The position numbers and the translations under genes are program-made. A stretch of DNA of 64,000 nt, from the NCBI GenBank assembly GCA_030247855.1, contig JAPDRN010000092.1, positions 1 to 64,000 of the forward strand, read 5' to 3'. Source of the DNA: Knufia peltigerae (taxonomy: Eukaryota > Ascomycota > Eurotiomycetes > Chaetothyriales > Trichomeriaceae). Position 1 is the first letter of the stretch. Every line of letters starts with the position of its first letter. Of the stretch, positions 16,182-24,135 are shown piece by piece. Below the pieces are notes generated by a model, which searched no databases, was not told the origin of the DNA, and worked only from the letters and a program-made list of their open reading frames with translations.

Positions 16182-16285
16182 GATCCACGCCCTGTGTGTA
16201 TTGCCCGGGCATTGCATTGCATGCAGTCGCAGCCATTGCGAAACCCGTACGGCACCCTCAACGTCTCACTGCAAGGACGTCGACC

Positions 16286-17446
16286 ATGCTGCAGACCCTG
16301 GCCATCGCCAACTACCGATCACTGCATGGGCTGGTGCTGCCGATGCAGCGGCTCAACGTCGTCACCGGCGACAACGGCAGTGGCAAATCCAGCCTGTACC
16401 GCGCGCTGCGCCTGCTGGCGGAAACCGCGCAGGGTGGCGTTGCAGCGGTGCTCGCCCGGGAGGGTGGATTGGGTTCGGCGCTGTGGGCCGGACCGGAAAA
16501 GATCGACCGCCGCGTGCTGGCTGGCGAGATCCCGCTGCAGGGCGGGGCGCGGCAGGAATCGGTGGGGCTCAAACTGGGCTTTGCCACCGATGAATTCGGC
16601 TACGCCATCGACCTCGGCTATCCGCCGCCGAGTCGATCGGCCTTCGCGCTGGATCCGCAGATCAAGGCCGAAGCGATCTGGGCGGGCCCGTTCCTGCGCA
16701 GCGCCAATCTGCTGGTCGACCGCCGCGGTGCGCTGGTGCGGCAGCGGCACGCGCGCGGCTGGGACCTGGTGGACGACCATCTTTCGCTGTTCGACAGCCT
16801 GTTCACCCAGGTGGGCGATCCGCAGCGCATGCCGGAAGCCATCACCTTGCGCGAGTACATCCGCCGTTGGCGCTTCTACGACCACTTCCGCAGCGATGCC
16901 GATGCGCCGGCGCGACAACCGGCGATGGCGACCCGTACCCCGGTGCTGCACCACGACGGCCGCGACCTTGCCGCCGCGTGGGTGACGATTCTGGAAATCG
17001 GCGATCCGCAGGCGCTGGCGCGCAGTATCGATGATGCATTCCCCGGGGCGACGGTCAGCTTCGAGGAACTGGATGGCCGGCTCGCGCTGCGCTTCCACCA
17101 GCCCGGTCTGCTGCGGCCGCTGTCGATGGCCGAACTGTCCGATGGCACGTTGCGCTTCCTGTTGCTTGCCGCAGCGCTGCATACGCCACGGCCACCGCCA
17201 CTGCTGGTGCTCAACGAGCCGGAGACCAGCCTGCATCCGGATCTGCTGCCGGCGCTGGCACGGTTGATCATCGCCGCCAGTGCGCGCAGCCAGGTCTGGG
17301 TCGTATCGCATGCCACGCGCTTGATCGCCGCGCTGGAACAGGCGCCGCAATGCCATTCGATGCACCTGCACAAGGAGCATGGGCGGACGCTGCTGAGTGG
17401 GCAGGGTCTGCTGGATGCGCCGGCCTGGCACTGGCCGCAGCGCTGA
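16286..17446 (+). CDS. AAA-family ATPase (COG4637-like)
   Basis: The 386-residue ATPase has Walker A GDNGSGKSSL near residue 33 and an ABC-like signature region ELSDGTLRFLLL. Walker B is PLLVLNEPETSLHPDLLP and a switch motif WVVSHATRLI follows, the layout of the RecF/OLD-like 'predicted ATPase' group. Its substrate is unknown; no partner nuclease or TOPRIM gene is next to it. The start follows GCAAGGACG; the longer reading frame upstream crosses repeats and the GAF remnant. Confidence 0.8.
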   Translation: MLQTLAIANYRSLHGLVLPMQRLNVVTGDNGSGKSSLYRALRLLAETAQGGVAAVLAREGGLGSALWAGPEKIDRRVLAGEIPLQGGARQESVGLKLGFATDEFGYAIDLGYPPPSRSAFALDPQIKAEAIWAGPFLRSANLLVDRRGALVRQRHARGWDLVDDHLSLFDSLFTQVGDPQRMPEAITLREYIRRWRFYDHFRSDADAPARQPAMATRTPVLHHDGRDLAAAWVTILEIGDPQALARSIDDAFPGATVSFEELDGRLALRFHQPGLLRPLSMAELSDGTLRFLLLAAALHTPRPPPLLVLNEPETSLHPDLLPALARLIIAASARSQVWVVSHATRLIAALEQAPQCHSMHLHKEHGRTLLSGQGLLDAPAWHWPQR

Positions 17447-17485
17447 GACGGGTTCCGGGAAGATCCGCGCAATGCGCGGACGCAC

Positions 17486-18433
17486 TCAATCGGCGATGTT
17501 GCGCGCTTCGGATGTGCCGAGGATCTCCGGATGCTGCACGGGCTTGCGGCGGTTGAGCAGCGGATGCAGGAACACGGCACCGACGATGATCGCCACGCCC
17601 AGGTAGAACCACGGGGTGACTTCATGCTGCTCGCGCAGCAGCACCACGGCCAGCACCACGGCGTAGACCGGTTCCAGGTTGGTGACCAGCTGCACGGTGT
17701 AGGCGCTGAGATGGCGCAGCGCGACCAGGGCCAAAGCGAACGGCAGCAGCGTGCAGACACCGGCCAGCACCAGCAGCAGGATGCCGTCGTGCAGATCCGG
17801 AACGATCCACAACGGGCTGGCCAGTGCCGGCAGCAGGTACGGCATCAGCGGTGCCAGCAGGGTCAGGGTGATGGTGCCGGCGCCCAGCTCCAGCGCGGTT
17901 ACCGTCAGCGGATCTGCATGACTGACCATACGCTTGTTGAGCGAGCCGAACACCGCCACCAGCAAGGCCGAGAGCGCACCGATCAGCACGCCCATGCGCA
18001 TGCCGTCGGGCACGCCGCCCACCACCAGCGCGACACCGGGCAGCACGGCCAGGCCGAAGGCCAGTTCGCGCATCTGGAACGGGCGTTTGGCCACCCACGG
18101 TTCGATGATCGACGTGAACACCGGTGCCAGGGCGATGCAGGTCGCGGCAACCGAGGCATTGGCCAGCTTCACCGCGCCATAGAACGTCAGCCAATGCAGC
18201 GCGACCAGCGCGCCGATGCCGGCATAGCCGGCGACCAGCCGCAGCGGCAACGTGCGCAGGCCGCGCCAGACCCGCGGCAGCAGTGCCAGCATTGCCACCA
18301 CCAGCAACATCCGCCACCACACCAGCGGCAGCGCCGGCAGGGTGATGAGCTTGCCGAGGATGGCGGTGACGCCCCACAGCAGGACACAGAAGTGGATCTG
18401 CCAGAGGGCTTTGCGGGTGTCGGGTGTGCTCAT
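17486..18433 (-). CDS. EamA/DMT-family transporter
   Basis: The 315-residue membrane protein has ten predicted helices in two EamA halves. The first half is WQIHFCVLLWGVTAILGKLITLPALPLVWWRM and the second begins near LIGALSALLVAVFGSLNKRMV. The substrate is not predictable; the family exports amino acids and other metabolites. The ATG giving MSTPDTRKALW was chosen; the longer frame upstream has no transporter character. It is convergent with the ATPase gene (39 bp gap) and divergent from the Pr6Pr gene. Confidence 0.88.
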   Translation of the reverse strand: MSTPDTRKALWQIHFCVLLWGVTAILGKLITLPALPLVWWRMLLVVAMLALLPRVWRGLRTLPLRLVAGYAGIGALVALHWLTFYGAVKLANASVAATCIALAPVFTSIIEPWVAKRPFQMRELAFGLAVLPGVALVVGGVPDGMRMGVLIGALSALLVAVFGSLNKRMVSHADPLTVTALELGAGTITLTLLAPLMPYLLPALASPLWIVPDLHDGILLLVLAGVCTLLPFALALVALRHLSAYTVQLVTNLEPVYAVVLAVVLLREQHEVTPWFYLGVAIIVGAVFLHPLLNRRKPVQHPEILGTSEARNIAD

Positions 18434-18510
18434 CGGCGTATTGTGAGGCAAGGCGCATCGGCGGGCGATGCCTGTGGCATGCTCGCGGCGTTGCCACGAG
18501 GGAGCCGTGC

Positions 18511-19128
18511 ATGCCTGCTGCCCGTTTTTTCCTGCTGCGCGGCTGGGCGCTGTTGACCGCGTTGGTCGCGGCCGCATCGCTGCTGCTGCAGTTTGCCCTG
18601 CTGCTGCGCGGTGTGGGTGCCAGCCTGGGCATCGGCGTGGCGAGCCTGCGCTTCTTCAGCTACTTCACCATCCTCAGCAATCTGGCCGTGTGCCTGGGCT
18701 GCGTCTGGCTCTGCCGTGGCCGCACACTGCGACCGACGGTGGCCGCCACCCTCGCACTGTGCATCGGCGTCACCGGCCTGATCTACCTGCTGGCGCTGCA
18801 GGGGCTGTGGCAGCCCACTGGCCTGCAGTGGTGGGCCGATGTCGGTCTGCACTACGTTGTGCCGCTGCTGTATCTGGCCGGTTGGGCGGGGCTGCTGCCT
18901 CATGGTGGCCTGCGCTGGCGTGCGTTGGGCGCGGTCCTCTTGGTGCCGCTGGCCTACCTGGGCTGGGCCATGTTGACGGCTTCTTGGCTGGGCAGCGCAC
19001 CGTATCCGTTCCTGGACGTGCAGCGGATCGGTTCGCGTGCATTCGGCCTCAGCGTACTGCGCGTCGGTGGGGGGTTCGTGCTGGGCTGGACCCTGCTGTG
19101 GGCAGTGGATTGCTGGCGTCGTCGATGA
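18511..19128 (+). CDS. Pr6Pr-family membrane protein
   Basis: The 205-residue protein has six predicted membrane segments. The pattern FFSYFTILSNLAVCLG and LQWWADVGLHYVVPLLYLAGW, and near the end APYPFLDVQRIG, matches the Pr6Pr family of unknown function. GAGGGAGCC lies before the ATG. The last 80 bp overlap, tail to tail, the end of the convergent DUF72 gene. Confidence 0.75.
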   Translation: MPAARFFLLRGWALLTALVAAASLLLQFALLLRGVGASLGIGVASLRFFSYFTILSNLAVCLGCVWLCRGRTLRPTVAATLALCIGVTGLIYLLALQGLWQPTGLQWWADVGLHYVVPLLYLAGWAGLLPHGGLRWRALGAVLLVPLAYLGWAMLTASWLGSAPYPFLDVQRIGSRAFGLSVLRVGGGFVLGWTLLWAVDCWRRR

Positions 19129-19927
19129 GCCGCTGCAGCGCCATCGCTGCCGCCGGATTGCGTGCCTTGCCGGCGCCGATGCACAGCAGGTAGACCTCGC
19201 GCGACGCGGCCGCGGCCGGTGGGGCCAGGCAGGGCAGGTCGTCCACTATCTCGCCTCTGGCCCAGCACCGCGCGCGACCGGCCCAGCGCTGCTGCATCGG
19301 CAGGGGAAGACCTTCGGTCAGCCTGGCCTGGCTGCGTTTGATCCGTGCATAGACGAAGCCGGCGGTGATGTCGCCGTGCAACGGTGACTCGTCGCTGTCT
19401 TCGATCACCAGGGCCACGCCATGCCGGCGCGCCGCTTCGACCAGTTCCGGCCCATGGACGCCGGCGTTGCGTACCTCCAGCGCATGTTGCAGCACCGTTC
19501 CATCCAGTTGCTGTGGCAGCCGTGCCATGAAGGTGTCCAGCGCCTCGGCATCGGCCGGGTGCTGCGGGTCGAACTGCCAGAGCAAGGGGCCGAGCCTGTC
19601 GCCGAGAGCGATGGCTGCCTGCAGGAACGAGCCAGCCGCCTCGACCGTGGACGACAGATCCCGGCGCTGCACCAGATGGCGCGGCGCCTTCATCGAGAAG
19701 CGGAAGCCGTCCGGTGTCTGCGCGGCCCATTGCGCACACTGGGCCGCTGTCGGGGTGCGGTAGAAGGTGCCGTTGATCTCGATGCAGCGCAACGCGCGAC
19801 TGGCGTAGGCCAGTTCTTCGCGCTGGATCAATCCTGGAGGATAGAAGGCGCCGCCACGCCATTGCGGGAACACCCAGCCGCCTATACCGCAGCGCACCGG
19901 CAGCGCAGATGCTGATCGTGCCGTCAT
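19049..19927 (-). CDS. DUF72-domain protein
   Basis: The 292-residue protein shows the DUF72 TIM-barrel pattern: RCGIGGWVFPQWRGGAFYPPGL near the start, CIEINGTFYRTP, FRFSMKAPRHL, and FVYARIKRS. Function is not established. The last 20 residues (after RLIDDASNP) are of low complexity and lie over the end of the convergent Pr6Pr gene. Its ATG overlaps the VOC gene stop as ATGA (19924-19927), so the two are coupled. Confidence 0.85.
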   Translation of the reverse strand: MTARSASALPVRCGIGGWVFPQWRGGAFYPPGLIQREELAYASRALRCIEINGTFYRTPTAAQCAQWAAQTPDGFRFSMKAPRHLVQRRDLSSTVEAAGSFLQAAIALGDRLGPLLWQFDPQHPADAEALDTFMARLPQQLDGTVLQHALEVRNAGVHGPELVEAARRHGVALVIEDSDESPLHGDITAGFVYARIKRSQARLTEGLPLPMQQRWAGRARCWARGEIVDDLPCLAPPAAAASREVYLLCIGAGKARNPAAAMALQRLIDDASNPLPTAGSSPARTPHRRAVR

Positions 19928-20367
19928 TGCGAGTGTTCCGCCCGCCACGGATCGTAACTGCCGAACCACCACAGGTAGCCTTCCGGGTGGGCGCAGGCAT
20001 AACCCCTTCCACCGTAGGCCTGGTCGGCAATGTCAATGACGATGCGCGCACCCGCGGCCTGGGCCCGGGCGTAGTGGGCGTCGACATCGGTGACGATCAC
20101 GCAGGCGCTCTGGGTCTGCCGGCCGCCAACCTCATCGGGCATCACTGCCAGCTTCGCCCATTCGCCGCTGTTGCTGGCAGATCCGAGCATGATCATGCCC
20201 TGGCCGAACACCAGCTGTGCGTGGTGCACCGTATCGCCGTCGGCATAGACGGCCTGCGCGTGGAAACCGAACGCGCGCTGCAGCCAGTCGATGGCGGCCA
20301 ACGCATCGCGGTAGCGCAGGCACGGAATGATGGCGGAGCCGTTGCTGCTCTGGCCGTTCGCACCCAT
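19924..20367 (-). CDS. VOC-family (glyoxalase/bleomycin-resistance-like) protein
   Basis: The 147-residue protein has a single VOC domain: IIPCLRYRDALAAIDWLQRAFGF at the start, GMIMLGSASNSGEW in the middle, and ARIVIDIADQAYGGRGYACAHPEGYLWWFGSY at the end. Members bind a metal and act as dioxygenases, isomerases or drug-binding proteins; the substrate is unknown. GAGGGG lies before the ATG. First gene of a two-gene unit with DUF72. Confidence 0.85.
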   Translation of the reverse strand: MGANGQSSNGSAIIPCLRYRDALAAIDWLQRAFGFHAQAVYADGDTVHHAQLVFGQGMIMLGSASNSGEWAKLAVMPDEVGGRQTQSACVIVTDVDAHYARAQAAGARIVIDIADQAYGGRGYACAHPEGYLWWFGSYDPWRAEHSQ

Positions 20368-20477
20368 GACACCCCTCCTATGGCACAGGGCAGGCTGCAC
20401 CCAGGCCCGTTACCATCGCGCGAAACCCCGGTGACGGCCTGCACATGGCCGCTACCCCTGTTCGGAGATGGTGCTGG

Positions 20478-22040
20478 ATGAAAACCTGGATCGGAGGAGC
20501 CGTGCTGCTTGCGTGCACGACCATGGGCAATGCGGCGACCCCGCAGCAGCTGCAGAAACTGGATGCGACCGTCGAGCGCGTGCGTGCGCAGTTCGACGTG
20601 CCCGGTATCGCCGTGGCCGTGGTCAAGGACGGGCAGGTGGTACTGGAACGTGGCTGGGGCGTGCGTGAACTGGGCAAGCCGGCGCCGGTCGAGGCCGATA
20701 CCCTGTTCGCCATCGCCTCCAACACCAAGGCCTTCACTGCCACCTCGCTGAATCTGCTGGCGGAGGACGGCAAGCTGAAGATGGACGACAAGGTGATCGA
20801 CCACCTGCCATCGTTCCGCATGTCCGATCCGTTCGTGACCGGGCAGATGACCATCCGCGACCTGCTTTCACATCGCAGCGGACTCAGCCTGGGGGCAGGC
20901 GACCTGCTGTTCTGGCCGACCACCTCCTACAGCAATGCCGACGTCGTGCAGCGCCTCGGCCAGGTGCCGCTTAAAGGTGGTTTCCGCGAGCGCTATGCCT
21001 ACGACAACATCCTGTATGCGGTCGCCCAGCAGGTGATCGAGCACGTCTCGGGCATGAGCTACCAGCAGTTCCTGCAGACGCGCATCTTCGACAAGGTCGG
21101 GATGACCGGCACGCGCTACAACGCCGATCACCTCAAGGCCGGCGACAACGCTGCGGTCGGTCACGCCAAGTACGATTTCAAGGATCTGCGGACGGTTGCA
21201 CCGTTGACCTGGTCGAACAACGCCGGTGCCGGTGGCATCTATTCCAGTGCCCACGACATGGCACGCTGGATGCAGGTGCAGCTGGCCGAAGGCAAGCTGG
21301 CCGATGGCACTGCGCTGTTCACTGCCAAGAGCCAGCAGCAGATGTGGCAGATGATCACGCCGCAGACGATTCCGGCGCCGAGCGTGCCGGAGCTGGCGCC
21401 GGCGCGGGCCAACTTTGCCGGCTATGGCGAGGGCTGGAGCCTGAGCGACTATCGCGGGCAGAAGCTGGTCTGGCACACCGGTGGCTGGCCAGGCATGGTT
21501 TCGCGGCTGACGCTGGTGCCGGGCGAGAAGCTGGGCGTGGTGGTGCTGACCAACCAGGAAGTGGGTGCAGCCTTCAATGCGATCACGCTGAGCGTGCTGG
21601 ATGCCTACCTGGGCGGTGAAAAGCACGACTGGGTGGATGCCTATGCCAAGGGCGTGGCCAAGGGCCAGGACAAGGCCGACGAAGCGTGGGCCAAGCACCA
21701 GGCCGAGCGTGACAAGGGCAGCAGGCCGTCGTTGCCGCTGGCCGGGTATGCGGCCACCTACCGCGACCGCTGGTATGGCGACATGGTGGTGACGGCAGAA
21801 GGCAAGGGCCTGCGCCTGCGCTTTGCGAAGACCGCACAGCTGAGTGGTCGCATGGAACACTGGCAGCACGACACCTTCATCGTGCGCTGGGACGACCGCT
21901 CGCTCAATGCCGATGCGTTCGTGAATTTCAGCCTGGACCCGGATGGAAAAGTGCGCGAGGTGCGCATGCAGCCGATCTCCGACCTGACCGATTTCAGCTT
22001 CGATTTCCAGGATCTGCTGTTCACCCCCACGGCCCGGTAG
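20478..22040 (+). CDS. Secreted serine hydrolase of the beta-lactamase/PBP (class C) fold
   Basis: The 520-residue product has a signal peptide (MKTWIGGAVLLACTTMGNAA) and an AmpC-like domain with SNTK (catalytic Ser in IASNTKAFT), the YDN tyrosine motif and VWHTGGWPG. After about residue 400 it has a DUF3471-like C-terminal domain (LPLAGYAATYRDRWYGD). The family includes esterases and D-aminopeptidases; nothing here shows it to be a resistance enzyme. The TAG stop is the last three bases of the GTAG that begins a SMAG element. Confidence 0.85.
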   Translation: MKTWIGGAVLLACTTMGNAATPQQLQKLDATVERVRAQFDVPGIAVAVVKDGQVVLERGWGVRELGKPAPVEADTLFAIASNTKAFTATSLNLLAEDGKLKMDDKVIDHLPSFRMSDPFVTGQMTIRDLLSHRSGLSLGAGDLLFWPTTSYSNADVVQRLGQVPLKGGFRERYAYDNILYAVAQQVIEHVSGMSYQQFLQTRIFDKVGMTGTRYNADHLKAGDNAAVGHAKYDFKDLRTVAPLTWSNNAGAGGIYSSAHDMARWMQVQLAEGKLADGTALFTAKSQQQMWQMITPQTIPAPSVPELAPARANFAGYGEGWSLSDYRGQKLVWHTGGWPGMVSRLTLVPGEKLGVVVLTNQEVGAAFNAITLSVLDAYLGGEKHDWVDAYAKGVAKGQDKADEAWAKHQAERDKGSRPSLPLAGYAATYRDRWYGDMVVTAEGKGLRLRFAKTAQLSGRMEHWQHDTFIVRWDDRSLNADAFVNFSLDPDGKVREVRMQPISDLTDFSFDFQDLLFTPTAR

Positions 22041-22092
22041 ATGCCGACCTTGGTCGGCATGCGGTAGAGCGCCCACCAAGGTGGGCGACTAC
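22037..22092 (+). repeat. Two SMAG stem-loops, the first supplying a stop codon
   Basis: GTAGATGCCGACC-TTGGTCGGCAT starts at 22037, whose TAG (22038-22040) is the serine hydrolase stop. A second element runs GTAGAGCGCCCACC...GGTGGGCGACTAC (22064-22092). Confidence 0.85.
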
Positions 22093-22181
22093 CAGAGCGT
22101 ACCGGAACCGGGGGAGATCGTCGGCCGGCGTACACACGAGGCGTGGGATACTTTGCCGGCTATTGATGGCGAGGGAATGCG

Positions 22182-24014
22182 ATGTTCCGTTGGTTTGAAT
22201 CCCTGATCCCGGTGTTTCCGCCCATTGACGGGCGCATGCCGCCGCGCACCGTGGTGCCGTTCTACCTGCACTACCTGCGGCCGGTGTGGCCGGTGCTGCT
22301 GGCCACCCTGATCGCCGGCCTGCTGCTGGCGCTGGTGGAAGTGGCGATGTTCGATTTCCTTGGTCGCATTGTCGACATGGTTGCCGAGCAGCCCGGCGCG
22401 GACTTCTTCCAGCGCCATGCCGACACCCTGGGCTGGATGCTGTTCATCACCGTCATCGCGCGCCCGATCCTGGTCGGCCTGCACAACCTGCTGGTCAATC
22501 AGGCCATCGTGCCGGGCCTGAGCAATCGTTCGCGCTGGCTGATGCACAACTACGTGGTACGGCAGAGCCTGAGCTTCTTCCAGAACGACTTCGCCGGCAG
22601 CATGGCCAACCGGGTGATGCAGACCGGCACCTCGCTGCGCGAGTCGGCGGTGCAGATGGTCGATTCGCTGTGGTACATCGTGGTCTACACCGGCACCGCG
22701 CTGTACCTGTTCGCGCAGGCCGACTGGCGGTTGATGGTGCCGCTGATCCTGTGGCTGCTGGCTTACGTGGTGATCATGATCTACTTCGTGCCGCGCGCGA
22801 AGGAACGGGCCTGGATCGCGTCAGAGGCGCGCTCCAAGGCAATGGGGCGCATCGTCGACGGCTACACCAACATTCCCACGCTGAAGCTGTTCGCCCACGG
22901 CGGCCGTGAACAGGCCTACGTTGCCGATTCGATCCAGGAACTGGCGGTCAAGCACCGCGCACAGACCCGGATCACCACCGGCATGGACCTGACCATCGCC
23001 ATCGTCAACGGGTTCCTCATCGCCGGTACCTGCGGACTTGCGCTGTGGCTGTGGAACGGCGGGCACATCACCGTCGGCGCGATTACCCTGGCGACCGGTC
23101 TGGTGATCCGCATCCACAACATGTCCGGCTGGATCATGTGGACCATCAACGGCATCTTCGAGGACATCGGCACCGTACAGGATGGCATCACCACCATCGC
23201 CCAGCCGCTGACCGTGCAGGACCGCGAGGATGCGGTGCTGCTGCAGGTGACACGTGGCGGTGTGCACTTCCAGGATGTCCATTTCCATTACGGCAAGAAG
23301 GGCGGCGTGATTGCTGGCTTGGAATTGGTGGTGAAGCCGGGCGAGAAGATCGGCCTGGTCGGCCCCTCCGGTGCCGGCAAGTCGACCCTGGTGAACGTGT
23401 TGCTGCGGCTGTACGACCTGGAAAGCGGACGCATCCTGATCGACGACCAGGACATCGCTTACGTCACCCAGGAAAGCCTGCGCCATCAGATCGGTGTGGT
23501 GACCCAGGACACCTCGCTGCTGCACCGTTCGATCCGCGACAACCTGCTGTACGGCCGTCCCGACGCCACCGACGCGCAACTGCGCGCGGCCGTGGCGAAG
23601 GCGCGCGCGGAGGCGTTCATCGATACGCTGGTCGACGGCGAAGGGCGTCGTGGCTACGACGCACACGTCGGCGAACGCGGCGTGAAGCTGTCCGGTGGCC
23701 AACGCCAGCGCATCGCCATTGCCCGCGTGCTGCTGAAGGACGCCCCGATCCTGGTGCTGGACGAGGCGACCTCGGCGTTGGACTCGGAAGTGGAAGCGGC
23801 GATCCAGGACAACCTGGACGAACTGATGGGTGGCAAGACGGTGATCGCGATCGCCCATCGCCTGTCAACCATCGCGCGGATGGACCGGCTGGTGGTGATG
23901 GACCAGGGCCGCATCGTCGAGACCGGTACCCATGCCGAGCTGATCGAGGCCGGTGGACTGTACGCGCGCTTGTGGGCACGGCAGACCGGTGGTTTTGTAG
24001 CCGCAGAGCAATGA
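22182..24014 (+). CDS. ABC exporter, fused permease and ATPase (MsbA-like)
   Basis: The 610-residue half-transporter has an N-terminal membrane domain with about six helices (residues 25-330) and a nucleotide-binding domain. The latter has Walker A GPSGAGKST, the signature LSGGQRQR, Walker B PILVLDEATSALD and the H-loop IAIAHRLST. It works as a homodimer or with another half-transporter that is not encoded nearby. The substrate is unknown (lipid, peptide or drug). It is a single gene, followed by a SMAG and a bidirectional terminator. Confidence 0.9.
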   Translation: MFRWFESLIPVFPPIDGRMPPRTVVPFYLHYLRPVWPVLLATLIAGLLLALVEVAMFDFLGRIVDMVAEQPGADFFQRHADTLGWMLFITVIARPILVGLHNLLVNQAIVPGLSNRSRWLMHNYVVRQSLSFFQNDFAGSMANRVMQTGTSLRESAVQMVDSLWYIVVYTGTALYLFAQADWRLMVPLILWLLAYVVIMIYFVPRAKERAWIASEARSKAMGRIVDGYTNIPTLKLFAHGGREQAYVADSIQELAVKHRAQTRITTGMDLTIAIVNGFLIAGTCGLALWLWNGGHITVGAITLATGLVIRIHNMSGWIMWTINGIFEDIGTVQDGITTIAQPLTVQDREDAVLLQVTRGGVHFQDVHFHYGKKGGVIAGLELVVKPGEKIGLVGPSGAGKSTLVNVLLRLYDLESGRILIDDQDIAYVTQESLRHQIGVVTQDTSLLHRSIRDNLLYGRPDATDAQLRAAVAKARAEAFIDTLVDGEGRRGYDAHVGERGVKLSGGQRQRIAIARVLLKDAPILVLDEATSALDSEVEAAIQDNLDELMGGKTVIAIAHRLSTIARMDRLVVMDQGRIVETGTHAELIEAGGLYARLWARQTGGFVAAEQ

Positions 24015-24041
24015 CCAACGCCGCACGGTGGATGCGCAACA

Positions 24042-24066
24042 GTAGATCCACGCCACGCGTGGATGC
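24042..24066 (+). repeat. SMAG (GTAG) stem-loop
   Basis: GTAGATCCACGCC followed by ACGCGTGGATGC, between the ABC exporter stop and its terminator. Confidence 0.8.
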
Positions 24067-24084
24067 CGTGCCACACGGATAAAG

Positions 24085-24112
24085 AAACGGCCCGGGTCTC
24101 CCCGGGCCGTTT
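24085..24112. terminator. Bidirectional terminator
   Basis: AAACGGCCCGGG, loop TCTC, CCCGGGCCGTTT between two convergent genes. A short T/A-run on each side fits both strands. Confidence 0.85.
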
Positions 24113-24135
24113 GCGTTCAGCTCACACCCGATCCA

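Noticed and set aside
20478..22040. Antibiotic-resistance beta-lactamase
   Set aside because: The SxxK, YxN and HTG motifs fit many esterases and peptidases of this fold; the DUF3471-like C-terminal part argues against a classical AmpC.
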